DNA of 64,000 bases from Marsupella aquatica (lineage: Eukaryota > Marchantiophyta): contig OZ316893.1 of NCBI GenBank assembly GCA_973895155.1, forward strand, positions 19,282,001 to 19,346,000, given 5' to 3'. Under the pieces are notes generated by a model. That model worked only from the letters and a program-made list of their open reading frames with translations, had not been told where the DNA came from and searched no databases. This document shows, piece after piece, positions 1 to 12,175 of the stretch. Position 1 is the stretch's first letter. Each line of letters opens with the position of its first letter. A program made the translations under genes and the position numbers.

Positions 1-94
1 AGCCTAAGCCAGGTGATCACACTTCGCCATACATCGAACCAGTATGTCTAAGATTCCCAGCCAACAAAGCAAAATAAGGAGCAAGAAACCATAC

Positions 95-1162
95 CCTTGT
101 GGTTGCACTGCTGCAGGGACGAAAGGAGAATAAGCACTCTCACGCTCGACAGCGATTTTCTGGGTTTTCTGGAATTCTTTCAGGACTGTTTGAAAGTCCT
201 TAGCAAGTTTTGCATCTCCAACCTTTTTGCTGGCCTGCACGACATATGACAACAATTACACAAGACGACTCAGGATCGAGAAAAAAAATGTTAGCCACTG
301 ACATTCCCTGAAGAATGGCATCTCTCCGCCACAGCCGCATCCAAGGCAGAGCTCAAGTGAGGGGAGACGCCCCGAAAACGCTACCCAACCCCACAAGCAA
401 ACGGACTGAATGGAAATTCAGACGATTTAAAGCATCCGTGACTCTCCCAGCCCTCGCATTTGGACACTTCTTAAAAACTACATGGAAATGCAATCCATTT
501 CATAGTGGCCACGTCGTACCAATCCTGCTCGTCACACTCCCACAACTATAAAATGTAACCCTAGATTCCAAGCACCCTCTTGCGATCCTCATTCGATTCA
601 CTCTGCCACTTATACTCCCAGTGGAAGTAAAACCTGTCGACGAGAATTCAAATAAGCCTCTCGGCCTGCTCAAGTAACTTACGGTCACGTCTGTATATTG
701 GTCAACTTCACTTGCAGACTTTAACCTCGCGCCTGTGTCTTTCGCCAATTGCCCGATATGTTGCCGGGTTTTGTGCCTGACAGAAGATAATTATGAGACA
801 TGAGGGACTGCAAACGAGAGGGGTAGAGTGTGTGGAGAAAAACAGGCATTCATAGAATGGAGGATTCTGATACATGAGATGAGGCTTCACCATTAGAATG
901 GAAAACAGCACACGGTGAGATGAGCTCCCCCAGCAAGCAAGCAAGACGAAAAAGACGAGGCTACGATTAACACTTACAACTTCTCTCTGAGCTCCGGCGT
1001 ATCCTTCGGTGTGCCGAGAGTGTTCACGAGCCGCTTGAATGTAGAAACGGCAGTGTTGATTTGGAAAACTCCGGCAGCCAAGGCTTGCGACGGATCTGTC
1101 TGCTTCGTAATCCCGCGCCTGCTGGGAGGATGCCCACCGGCCTCGAGATCTAAGAAGCTCAT
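95..1162 (-). CDS. SYP22: Syntaxin of plant SYP2 class (Qa-SNARE), 5' part only
   Basis: Minus-strand gene running off the left edge. Three coding exons are visible: 1162-978, 776-683 and 234-95; each has GT-AG borders and the phases fit (exon 1 ends after two bases of a Leu codon, exon 2 supplies the third). Exon 1 starts [10 protein letters not shown] and contains [20 protein letters not shown], the conserved start of the Habc region in plant SYP21/22/23. Exon 2 carries the [19 protein letters not shown] helix, and exon 3 the [16 protein letters not shown] helix followed by ESAYSPFVP. The SNARE motif and membrane anchor lie outside the window. The family acts in fusion at the prevacuolar compartment and vacuole. 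The start is the only Met in frame before the conserved block. Which SYP2 paralogue this is cannot be told. Confidence 0.93.
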
Positions 1163-1406
1163 TTCTTTCCCCTATTGTCACGGAATGTCAAAAAATCCAC
1201 CCTAAACAAATCCCTCCACACATGCACTGCAGCGTTCTTCACCTAGCCAGTCAAGCAAGCTTGCGCAGCGAGCCCCACTCACTGTAATCAAAATCCCTCT
1301 CCAGGAACCCTGCACCACGCTCCGCAACCCACGCACGCGAGAGAAGCTCTCGCCGAAAGAGAATCGAAGTTCAGGAGACGGGAAGGAAATGACCCCTCAA
1401 AACCTC

Positions 1407-1424
1407 CACACACACACACACACA
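1407..1424. repeat. (CA)n microsatellite
   Basis: Nine CA dinucleotides lie about 250 bp upstream of the syntaxin start codon, in its presumed leader or promoter. They could be polymorphic. No function is indicated. Confidence 0.9.
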
Positions 1425-2474
1425 AACCCACAGAGCTCTGCAATCCTTCCACAATCTCACGAGAAAAACGGCTTCCTATGACGAGATTGTGGAGGGAACC
1501 AAGCCCCACTTCTCGGGTTCAGATGGAGTGTCGAGACGGGGATGGGAAGGAGTGATGAATGAAGGAAGGAAAGAGCTTCGGGAGGCACGAAAGCCTCGAG
1601 GACGACAGACAAACTCAACCACGACGAACAAAGGAACGGAAGATGCAACACGGACGGATGCTCCCGCGACCACAACGACGAGACGACGCGGGCCCGGCAG
1701 TACAGTCCCGTAAGCTCTCGACGGATCCAAGGACGGACTGACGGACGGAACGGGTCGTGATACACCGACCTCTCATATCAACGGCCGTGTCGGCCGTAAG
1801 CCCGCCCATCGGACGACCCCCCGTCTCCGACAGGCCACTAGGCTCTTCCCCAGTTCCACCGCCGTGAACCTCATGGGCAGCGGGGGAGTTGATTGACCCA
1901 GTTATTAAAGTGTACCCCGTCTGCCCTCTCTTCTCACGAAGAACAAAAAACCGGCAGGTTCCGAAGCACGTCGGCCTGACGACTGCTCTGTGCCGGTCGC
2001 TGGCCAGCCGTCGCGTCCAGGCATCGACGGGTGGCCGATCCCGCCTGTTCCGCCTTTTATTTTATTACTACCGGGTTTCCCGGTCACTTGGGTCCATTCC
2101 GCTTCGCTGGTGTTTCGCCCAAGCATTGACCCCGGTTCTTACTTTTTGTCTTCCCTGACCCCTCCTCATCAAAGAGTCAAGACGATGACGTGTAGATGAC
2201 TTCGGCGCGACACAACTGCAGTGCCTTTTCTTCGGGCTGTTGGCCGAAACTCACGGACCCCGGGAAAAGTCCACAACTTTGAAAATCCCTACCGGGAAAT
2301 CATCACGGCGAACCATATTGTTGATTCTGCTTTCCCGACATAAAAATTATCGAATATTAGAATGTACTGATAGCGATCCGCTCTGTCATTGACGGCGGGT
2401 GAATTATTAGAAACACTCTATAGCTTGAGTACACTTTGAGCCAAAGTAGAGTTGAGGACAAAAAAGGACTTGAC

Positions 2475-2542
2475 TCTTGGTTTTGGCTCTGGTAATGGTC
2501 ATGCACTCAATCCTCTTGGTTTTGGCTCCGGTAATGATCATG
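2475..2542. repeat. Short tandem duplication, 39-bp period
   Basis: Two copies of a phrase around ggttttggctctggtaatg with one or two mismatches. No gene is associated with it. Confidence 0.7.
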
Positions 2543-4122
2543 ACGGTTTTCCCGGAACTAAAGTGGAGGACTCGCATAAACTAGGGAGTCTCAATCCTTG
2601 GAGTTGCGGGAAAAAAATGAGACCCCAAACTATCAGTTTTGGTCACCGCTCAGTAGTGTGTGGACACGGATTCTCATGTCCGTCACTTTTTCCCCAGGAA
2701 TCCTTCGCTGACCGCAACCGGAAGCAGCAACGCAATGTTTGAGACGCCCAGAAACAACTTGGGACAGACATCCCAAACTAATACTTATGGGCCAGGATTT
2801 TTTCATGGGCCTTCAGGTTTGAGAATCCTTATTGTTGACTGTTCATGTTCAAATGTTTTACCAATGACTTGCCCCCAACCCCTATTTTGACTTGCACCTT
2901 TGCCTTCAGTTCTATGCCCGTTGCCTTCATTTCTATGCCCGCAGAACGGCCGAGGCAGTAGGATTCAGCGCTCCCTCCTGTATGTGCAATTTACTCCAAA
3001 GTTCTACTAGGCTTTTTAGTTTCGCTATCTGTAGGGCTTTTGTTCTCTGGAGTTGTTGGAGGGACTCATGGGCTTTTTGGCTCTTTGGTTTGCCTGGGTT
3101 TCCTGTTGTTTTCTCCCCTTTATTGGGTCTCCTGCATGTGGGATCCTCTCTCCCTCTATGACACTTTTTGTTGTTAAGCAGTTCAATCTATAGAACCACG
3201 TTGCATCTAAAATTGGAAATATAATTGCTATATTATCTGGCAAATCACATGTAACCTGCTAAGGAGATTTTTTGTTTACCATCTATATCAGATTATTTCT
3301 AATTTCTAAGGGAGTTTTTTTATATGTTTATCCATTTGGATGGTGACCCCGTTATACCTTCTAATTTTGTATTTCTTCCAATTTGAAAATGACACCTTTT
3401 ATGTTTTTTTTTTTTTGTTCTTTTGTCTGTTTGAAAGTGGTTCGAGAGGACCACATATCTTCCTCAACAAAAAGGATTCTTTGCACGCCCAGTTCACGGA
3501 ACCTTCTAAACCAATGCACTCCACCCCAATCCTATCAATCTTGAAATTAATAGACAAAAAGGTTTTTATTCAATCATGAATGTCACCTTGGATGTCGTCC
3601 CCACCAACTAAATCAATTATTATCTCATGCCTCCCTTTGGGAAATTTGTATTTTACCTGCACATCATTACTATAGACTAACCTGCCTAACCTTCTAAGTT
3701 TCATGGAAGTTTCTGCTGAAGGCCAATCTTGAGGCTCATTGATGAGCCTCGCATATGTACCTGCCAATGTATGCTGCCCATCGTGTCGTGTCTGAATTTT
3801 TTCTAGGTGTAAATAAGTTGAACCCCACCTTTGAGTGGAAGGACTCTTAAAAGAGAATTCAGCCAACAGGTTTTAAACCTTGGACCTGCCACCTGGACCT
3901 GGATCATCTAATAACTAAGTTGACTCATAGTTGTATCTACAACTATAATAAGGGATCCTGCCATTTTGTCCTTCGTCCCAATACAAAAAACCTCCTGGGC
4001 GGGAAAGATCCACAGCCGTTGGATTCGATTGATTACTTTCCCTGACCATTGATGGAGGAAATGTGCACCCCTGACACATATGTGCTTCCCGCTGCCCCAT
4101 AAATGCCCCGGCTCGAATCCAA

Positions 4123-4893
4123 GTGGGATGGCCCTCCTTGCGCCATGCAACGCAGCTGCGGAGCAGACCCAGCCTGGATGCGGACATGAGGGAAATGCAG
4201 GAACCTGAGAAGGTATCAACAGAATGCATTCGGATATTAAAGAATCTGGCTGACATCTCGATTGGAGACTGGCATGAGAAACTCTATACCACCATTGAAT
4301 GGAGCATGGAGGAAGGTGCGAGCAATTTTAGGCAGCTGTATAATGGTGCAATCCTGTGTTATTTCACGGACAGGCCACCACTCTTACCTGTTTTCAAAGA
4401 ATGGATAGAGGAGATTATGGTAGGCGAGATGGGCTGGCCCATTGTTCAAGTGAAGTATGTTGGGAAGAGCTTCTACATGGTGGTGTTTGAGCACTCGGAC
4501 GACAGGGATGCGGCACTAGCACTGGCCCTGTGTTTCATGGAGAGAAAATTCGTTTATACCTTTGCATGGGACCCTTCCTTTGATGTCAAGAATGAGCATT
4601 TTACGAAGCTCCCGGTGTAGATTGAGATCCCTTTTCGGGCTCTGGTGCTGGAGGGCTGTAGGAGGAAGATAGCAGAAGCATTCAGTACTCTATTGTACTA
4701 CATCCAAGGGGACCAATTCAGCTCCTATCCGCATGACAAAGCATGCATTCTATGGGAGACGGAACTAGAGGTACCTGCAAGTGCTAGGATCAGGCTGAGA
4801 GATGACATTATCATTTGGCATCCAATCACTTTTAGAAATATCCCCTATCACTGTTTTAGATGCAACATAAAAGGACATGTGGCCAGAGATTGA
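4123..4893 (+). pseudogene. LINE 1 ORF1 (DUF4283 + CCHC knuckle), broken
   Basis: Two stretches of one frame, 4123-4620 and 4621-4893, are separated by a TAG at 4618-4620. The first holds the DUF4283-like nucleic-acid-binding region (VKYVGKSFYMVVFEHSDDRD and FAWDPSFDVK). The second ends in a zinc knuckle reading CFRCNIKGHVARD, with a TGA exactly where the last Cys of the C-x2-C-x4-H-x4-C pattern should stand. The charged tail that normally follows is spread over several frames from 4.9 to about 5.7 kb. ORF1 proteins of this kind bind the LINE RNA in the ribonucleoprotein. Confidence 0.8.
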
Positions 4894-5848
4894 GAAGTGG
4901 ATATCAGGAAGCAGAGGCAGAAGTAGTTGAAGCAGCTAATCATGATAAGAATGATTTTCAAGAGCAGGAGCAGAACGCAGTGACTCAAAAGAGAACAAAA
5001 TGGAGAAAGCTTTGGATACAGTTGAGGCCCTTGGTGAGAGCGAGGACTTGATGCGAATTGGAGTGGAGGAGGCTATAACACTGGTGGAAGATAGAATTCT
5101 CCTGGCTACGGAGTTGTGAGCTGGGGAAACAAAGGGAATAGAAGGGGCGGATGGGGAAACAGTGAGAAACAAGGCAGATGGAGCTCTGCTCCAGGCGGGG
5201 AGAGGATGCCAATGTTGGCATAGGCGATACCTATGGATACTGAACAAGGGAATAGAAAAGGATCCAGACAAAGATTCAATATGAGCATGGAAGGGGTTGC
5301 GGGGGATTCAGGAGGGTCTATGGAAACAGGAGATAGAGGACAGACAGTGACTAGTACCCACAAGCTTCCAAGCAAACTGGTTAGAGTGGAAGATCAGTAC
5401 TCATTCCATGCAGACACGGATATGGAGCTCTCTGAATATGAGGAATACATTTCTCTTAAGCCAGATGAAGTCTAGGGCTCGGAAATAGGAGTTGCAAACC
5501 CCAACTGAGCACAGACTAGCGAGAGACAAGTTGGAGGGGAAGAATCAAAGATCTCTTAGTTTCTCATTGGAACTTGGGTTGGATGCTGGGGAGGCGCAAC
5601 AAGGAGCCACTGGGAATACAGGAGGACCAAAGACTGATCCGAATACGCGAGACAGGCCAGGGGTACTTACTATGAGGGAGGTGGCTAGCACACCTAGTGC
5701 ATAGGGAAGAAGGGAGACTGAACTAGGACGCACACCACCAGCATTTCTGGGGGCTTCTACTCATGCAGGAGGGCATGGGATGACCCCTGGGAGTCGACCA
5801 CGAATCTAAATCTATTGGTAGGGGACGTCTTGGGCTGTTGCAAGCTTG

Positions 5849-8800
5849 ATGGAGGCAACCCTGAGAGTAGCCTCCTGGAATGTATACAGTGGGCTAGGGG
5901 AGCCTAACAGAAAACATGTTGTTAAGAACTAGGTTATGTCATTGAAGGATTAGTTGAGAGTTTTGGCCCTACAGGAAGTTAAGTCGGATCAATTCCATTT
6001 AGATATTGCAATGCGAGTGATCCTTCCATTATATCAACTTTTTTTTTCCGCACCAGATGAAGGTAGAGGAGGAGCTGCCTTGCTTCTGCATCCCTCATTT
6101 AAGGTGAGGGATACGGGAAGCCTTGAGAGAGGGGGGTTGTATGGGTAAGAATCGAGCACAACAGTGGAGTGACAAGAATTGCAAGTGCCTATGCCCATAA
6201 TTGCCCTAGACAGAGGGCGTGACTGTGGCATGACCTCAAAGTGGAGCTGCCGTAGGCACACTGGATACTATGTGGGGACTTCAATATGACAGAGATTTGA
6301 CAAGATTCCTCAGGGGGGTCATCTCTTATTAGAGGACGGGAGGATGAGTTTTGGCGCTTTCTACAGATTAATTTGGATCTAATAAATGTTACAACATGGG
6401 AAGTAATATAGTGGGTTCCAGATTTATCTGACGAAGGATGAGAAGGGGAGTGATGACACAATCTAGATTGGACCGATTCTACTTGAGCCACAAGGGAGAG
6501 TCGCTGGCAAGAGTGGTGGAACTGACACATGACAAGGGAACGACGCTTTCAGATCATGACCCGATCATAGGTGTAGTCAACCTGCTGGAGGACAAAGATC
6601 CGAAGAGAGGCAAGACCCGGTTGTTCAAGGCAAACCCGGCCCTATTAAGAGACCAGTGGAACATTGAGTTATTGGAGGAGGCATGGAAGGCGGGAGGAGA
6701 GGGCAAGAGCAATATTCATCGCAAGTTTGCAAAAGAGTGGCGACAGATAAGATGGAAGTACATTGAGATTCAAAACACACCAAGACAGAGGGCGACTGAG
6801 ATGGAATTCATGAGGGATGAAGTAAGAGCACTCAAGACTACTATTTAAGAGGAACACACAAAAGGGGATCTAACTGAATTGATGAACAAAGAGGACCAAC
6901 TACATGGGGCTAAGATGGAAGCGACACACCAATGTCGCCGGCTGGCTCGAGTAAAATGGCTTGGTGAACGGGACAAATCTACCAAGTTTTATTTTGCTAT
7001 AGTTAAAGCCAAGAGGGAGCAAGAGGCAATGAGGACGTTGGTAACAGAGGAGGGTGTGACACTGAAAGATTACCAGAAGATACTCACAGAGGTGGAAAAG
7101 CAATGCGAGATGATTTACTCCCCTCCTGAAATACCGCTGGCAGAGGTATTACGCAGCCAGAGTGATCAGAGGAATTTTATGAGGAACACACAGTTTTCCC
7201 TTACAAGAGAAGAGATTACAAAGATAGAAGCACTCCCATCTTTAGAGGAAGTGACAGATATAGTGTGACACCTCTTGGCAGACAAGGCACCCAAAATTGA
7301 TGGACTAACGGCTGAGATACTCAGGGCATGTTGGGCATTTATGAAGGAAGATATGGTAAGCATGATACAGGAGTTCTAGCTTACGGGAGAAATTGCAACA
7401 AAAATCAAGGACGGGCTGATTAAGTTTATCCCCCCAAAAGCAAACAATCGCAAAACTCGGCTACCTTATCACTTAGCTCCGGCGTCGCTGACTCCGACGT
7501 CGAGCTCCCTTATGGTCCAGGCCCGGATAGGCCATCTGGGGAGGACTTAGCACAGGGAGAGTTGTGGGCAACGAGACACGACACCAGCGAGGCAAGGAGC
7601 CAAGCTGGGGGCACACATTAGGACTTGGACTAACCAATGGCTGGTCGGGTCAAGGGGAAATGGGCCGGGCTCAAGGATGGTCGTCCGGACCTCCGGATGG
7701 ACTTTGAGTTTTGAGGGCTTGAGTGTGAGCTCCTCTTGGGCCCAAGGCCAATGGAGTCAAAGCCATGGGCAACGGACGCTTGGGGCGCAAGTTGTGGCCC
7801 GATCCGGGTTGGGCCGGTCGGGAGCCCCAAGCGGCGATCAGACCTAAGGGCCCTAGGCATGAGCACTGGGTCGGCCCGGTCACAACGGGCTAAGGCACTC
7901 TGCTTGCGGATGCCTATATATCAAGAAAGTTATGGGCGTTGCCAGTTGGTGGCGCGCCCATTATGCGCGATGCGATCCGGGTTGGGGGCCAAATGATTAG
8001 GGACCAAAGCTGGTCCGGGGGTGACAGGTCCCCATAAGCATATATGAGGGGAGTGGTGTCTCCCTGGGGGCTAAGGGCGAGCCGAAGTCGTGAGCCGCGG
8101 AGGTTGCAACACTAAGGGAAACCACCAAATGGAAATGGCAATATCTTTCCAACGGGAAGTCCGTTGGAGGACTTCTTGGGTTCATTGGAAAGCTCTTGAG
8201 GAGGGCGAGCTCAAATGGGTCCAGGGGTGCCATGGGTTCTCGTGGTTTGCGGGTGTTAGCTCATCCGCTTGCCAAATCCTATCGAACAGCAACCAAGCCG
8301 CGTTCAGCCTCCCAAGGGAGCTTGCATTGGGGAGACAAGGCCAAGTAGGTATGGAGGCTGAGTCCCAAGGGTGCTTGGTCCCTAGACCATCAGTGGGGCA
8401 AACCGGGAGCGGTTGCTAGAGTCGGGGCCGTTCTGGTCCCGGCGTGTTGGGGCAAGCTTGGGACAAGCTTTAGGACGAGCTACGCTATTTGGGCCATGAG
8501 CATGTCCTGAGTTCAGGGCGGTTAGTTGGTGATGGATAGGTATGAGGGGGAACCTGGGCCGCGCCCAAGGAAGGAGCTGTCCTGGAAGGACAGTGGGTGT
8601 GGGCTCTGGTTCCGGCTTATGGCATCGGGAGGACCTATCGCTGACCTAATTACCTGTCCAACGTCTGTTGAGCTTGAGTTAGGATGCTAGACTTGGCGCG
8701 CTCTAGATCCGGAGGGGTTACTTACCGAGATGTTTGGTTGCTTGTGCAGACAGTGAGGACCGTTGAGTAGCGGTCGTGTAGGTGAGCAAGTGCGGCTTCG

Positions 8801-11245
8801 TATAGGAGGGGCCGCAGGTGATGCTAGAGGCACTTGGATGCTTGCTCGAGGTATTCCGTGGAGGAGTTTGAGCACCAAGGGCACTTAGGCGCAAGTGCTG
8901 GGATTGGTGAGGGCGCTGGGTGGTTAGGTCCACCACTCAAACAAACGATACCTAAAGGATTGGCGGCCACTTACAATGCTAAATACAATATATAAAGTGA
9001 TGGCAAAACTGGTAGCCCTCAGGATTAAGCACATTATGCAAAAAATAATAAGCCCTCAACAAATTGGATTTATACCCAACAGACATATTCTGGAAAATAT
9101 ATCGCTGGCATGGTTAACTAGTGATTGGGTACAGAATTGCAGAAAGCCTTCGTTGTTTCTTAAGTTAGATTTTGAGAAAGCATTTGATAGAGTAAACCAT
9201 GAGTATCTATGGGAATGTATGCAACTGTTAGGATTTAGCAATAGGATGATCAAGCTGGTGAAGGCACTGCTCTCATAGGCGGCCTCTTGTGTACTTGTTA
9301 ATGGATTTCTGAGCAAGTCCATCCTTCTTTGCAGAGGGGTTAGGCAAGGGTGCCCCCTTTCACCTTTGCTTTTTGTGATCTCAACCCAGCCCCTAATGGA
9401 CTTCTTAGATGCAGAAATGGTGGGTGGGAGATTAAGAGGTATTAGCGTAACAGACGCTTTCACCATTTCTTATAGACTTTTTGCAGATGATGTGGGGATG
9501 TTCATTCTTGCCTCAAAGGAGGCTTTCAAAGAGGTGACGGTAGCATTGGCATGCTATGAGAGTGCGGTAGGAGCTAGACTGAACCTGAAGAAATCAGTTA
9601 TTGTGCAGTATGCATTAGAAAGCATCCCAGACTGGCTAACGGGATGCAAGATCAGTGACAAAGGGGAAATAAAGAAATACCTAGGTGCACCTTTTGGCAT
9701 TAGCTTTATCTTAGAACAACTACATCAATTTTGCTTGGATAAGATAACTGCTAGACTGTCCTCTTGGTCTTCCAAGCTTCTATCATTCATTGGTCGGATG
9801 CTGCTGGTTAAACATGTGCTGATGGCGATTCCAATCTACTATCTTATGTACATGAGAGCATCGGTCGGTCTGTCCAAGAAAATTATAGCATTAGGCAGGG
9901 ATTTTCTTTGGGGCTCCAACCCGGCCAGGGGTAGGAAGATACCTCTGGTGGCATGGATGAAGATGTCCAGGCCTAAAGTAGATGGTGGCATAGGACTGCA
10001 GGACTTTAGATGTCACTCAGATTCACTTCTAACACAATGGTTCTTAAAGGCGTTGGACTCCCCCCACACAGAGTGGGCTTGGCTTCTAGAGGCCAATCTT
10101 AAGCTCATTGGCTGGCAGAATTTCAAGGTGATACAAAGGAATGGTTACTCCTTTGTAGATAAGCTACTGTTATGTACACCAAGGGTGAGTTGTGGACTTA
10201 CTTACACATGGGGGATATGGAAAGCTTGGGAGGGACTGAGAGCTCATCTCTGGTTCATCTCGGGTGTTGAGGGATTTCCTGGCAGATGGAGCATGCAAGA
10301 CACCATTTGATGCTCACAGGGCTCTCACACATGGTCTAACACAAACATTGCACTCACAACCAAGATTACAGGTAGACTAGGAATAAGAGTGGTGGCAGAC
10401 TGCCGGGAAGGATTTTTCCGCTAAATGGTGCATGCTGCGAGGTTTTGAACAGGTGCATTGGGTCAGGAGTTAGTTGCTTATATAGCGTATCATGATGGGA
10501 AGTGGTTGTCTCCGGATGCTAGTGCCTAGTGTTGGAAGCTGGTGTTGGGGGAACAGGATACACGAACTAGTCGGTTCAAAACCCCTAACTACCGGGTATA
10601 CCAATTACTTAGAAAGTAACCAAAAGGGTCAGACTTCGTAAGATGGAACAGGATTTGGAACTGCACTAGAACAGAACTGGAATGGAGTCAAGGATGACAA
10701 GAATTATGGTGCTCGAACTTGTCTGCCAGGGCTAAGACGTTCTTGTGGAGAATCCTTGTGGGAGGGTTATTCACCAAATCTAGGGGTCTCACCATTGGTG
10801 CATGCGATGGATTCTGTCTACTATGCCCAGATGAGATGGAGAGTATCCCTCACCTATTTGTTGGTTGTGTGCATGTGAGGGCGTGTTGGGCATTATGTTG
10901 TGAGTGCTCTAGGGGCTTTGTTTGCTCCTGGACAGGGGTTGCTGGAGAGAATGGCTGCCTCAAGAGGCTGGGTGCACATGTAGACTATGCGGTTCTTTGT
11001 GTTATATCAGATATTATGGATGCTATGGCTTGAGAGGAATGAACGGGTTTTCCATGTGGAAGGTAGACAACGCTTTGACATAAGGTTAATGCTATCGGAA
11101 GTTGCTGGTCACCTGCAGGGTGTGTGCCTGCACTTCCCACCAGGACAAAAGCAATCTTGTCTGTCAAGGGCTAGGGAAGAGGTGGAATTGGAGAGTAGGT
11201 GCTGGTTGAGAAGAAGTGGAGGGCACTTGGTATCTGGCTGAATAA
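5849..11245 (+). pseudogene. LINE 1 ORF2: endonuclease, reverse transcriptase and zf-RVT, broken
   Basis: The frame opens at ATG 5849 (METLRVASWNV-like start, read as MEATLRVASWNV), with stops at about 5929 and 5951 before LALQEVK, an APE endonuclease motif. The endonuclease closes with LSDHDPI (SDH motif) near 6558 in another frame. After a linker (6.6-7.3 kb) the RT begins, is cut by the solo LTR at 7446-8937, and resumes with WRPLTMLNTIYKVMAKLVA. RT motifs are KLDFEKAFDRV, RGVRQGCPLSPLLF (after a TAG at 9276-9278) and FADD near 9484. The C-terminal zinc region reads CLLCPDEMESIPHLFVGC at about 10.83 kb. No intact ORF2 remains. Confidence 0.85.
7446..8937 (+). mobile_element. Solo LTR of the AGT...ACT chromovirus family, inside LINE 1
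   Basis: The 1492-bp segment is similar along its whole length to the LTRs of the full element at 35568-44504. It is flanked by a perfect 5-bp duplication, CAAAC at 7441-7445 and 8938-8942. Aligning it with the full-length copies puts its ends at AAT(C)...ACT, from an ancestral AGT...ACT. No internal retroelement sequence remains, so it is a solo LTR produced by LTR-LTR recombination. The first 20 bases already show several changes of CpG to TpG/CpA type, suggesting an older insertion than the full-length copy. Open frames inside it are LTR shadows. Confidence 0.95.
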
Positions 11246-11531
11246 GTAGTAGGGACTCCGGAGGGATGAAGTGCTGCTCATGTCGGGCTACTTAATTGTG
11301 GGGCCTGGGATCTTGTTGTAGGAGTGACTGTTGTACTGGTAGGTAGTGCTTTGCTTGGCGGCCGTGACTGCTGATTTCTATCATTTTGGGCCTGGTCAGC
11401 TGGCCCTTCCCTCTGCCTTTTAGGATGTGCTTATGTGACTTGCTTTGGGCCACAGACCCTGGTGCTTGAGGTTGGTTGGGGTTCTGAGTGGATGCTTTTC
11501 CTATGAGGTTTCTCGTTGGTCTTGTGTGCTT

Positions 11532-11547
11532 CCCCCCCCCCCCCCCC
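11532..11547. repeat. Poly-C run at LINE 1 3' end
   Basis: Sixteen consecutive C followed by gccgcggggttttcgcggc, a GC-rich inverted stretch able to fold, then A-rich sequence. It marks the 3' untranslated end of LINE 1. Confidence 0.85.
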
Positions 11548-11937
11548 GCCGCGGGGTTTTCGCGGCTTAAACAAAACTTATAAAAAAATTCCAAGAAAAA
11601 TAAATCCCCGATGTTCAAAGCCAAAAACTCCTAGACATTAGTAGGCCAGGAAGGTGTAGAGAGAGTGTGGCTAATTAAACCAAATAGTCCAAACTAATTG
11701 TGAAAAGAGTGAGCAGAGTGATGCACACTCATTGAAGATTAAATTAACAACTGTCATTTGCTAGATTCACTTATTCTTCTTCTTCATTTTGGGATAATTA
11801 ACATAAGAATTTGACTATGTTGCATAGTGGAAGTTTGATTGTTTTCTCAATTTTGATAGTTCTTCTTCTTCCTCCTCAGATCGCTCCAGTGACTCAATGG
11901 AACCCTCCTCCAAATCAGTCATGTGAGAATTCAAGAA

Positions 11938-12175
11938 AAAATGATACTTTTCTCAACTTCTCAAAAAACTCAAAACTTATCACTGTTGCGTAACTTATAG
12001 GTCCGATGAAAAACTTATTCACCTTTTGGTCAGGGTGGATAAAACCTTGGAAAACTCTCCCATTTTGATCACCTTGGGGAATAGCCAAACAACAAAGTAA
12101 CACCTGTTATCAAAAATGCAATTTGATTGGTGCACTGCATCGCTAACTCCAGTGGCTACCACCTTGCCAAAGACG
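11938..12175 (-). mobile_element. Diverged relic of a copia leader related to the 59.8-60.1 kb element
   Basis: Phrases match in the same order the untranslated region upstream of the copia gag at 59839-60110: cttctcaaaaaactcaaaac, ggtggataaaaccttgg, attttgatcaccttgg and cgctaactccagtggctacc. The copy here lacks most CpGs found in the other, as expected after methylation decay. No LTR or coding region of this relic could be traced, so only the matching part is called. Confidence 0.7.

Larger units (their letters stand above)
1163..3880. other. Intergenic region between syntaxin gene and LINE 1
   Basis: The first part (to about 1.9 kb) must hold the promoter and leader of the divergent syntaxin gene; no clear core element was recognised. 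At 2475-2542 a 28-base phrase beginning tcttggttttggct occurs twice with a 39-bp period. At about 3040-3180 there is a T/G-rich stretch with a cctttattgggtctcctgc phrase, recalled by sequence near 17.96-18.03 kb and 52.0-52.1 kb. Open frames here are short and unsupported. Confidence 0.5.
3905..11610 (+). mobile_element. LINE 1: decayed L1-type non-LTR retrotransposon, split by a solo LTR
   Basis: In order the element shows a DUF4283-like ORF1 with a zinc knuckle (4.1-4.9 kb), an APE-type endonuclease (5.85-6.58 kb), a reverse transcriptase (7.3-7.45 and 8.94-9.9 kb) and a C-terminal zf-RVT zinc-finger region (10.7-10.95 kb). This is the usual order of plant L1-like LINEs. The RT is interrupted at 7445/7446 by a solo LTR. 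The 3' side has a 16-base C run at 11532-11547 followed by an A-rich stretch to about 11.6 kb. Many stops and frame changes make it inactive. I could not find a target-site duplication, so both ends are approximate (5' end 3.87-4.1 kb). Confidence 0.85.

Noticed and set aside
708-1181. 157-codon minus-strand frame over syntaxin exons 1 and 2
   Set aside because: It reads through a spliced intron in the wrong frame; the exons join properly in the syntaxin frame.
4100-4125. tRNA B-box-like word ggctcgaatccaag
   Set aside because: No matching A box or cloverleaf could be built; it lies in the LINE 1 leader.
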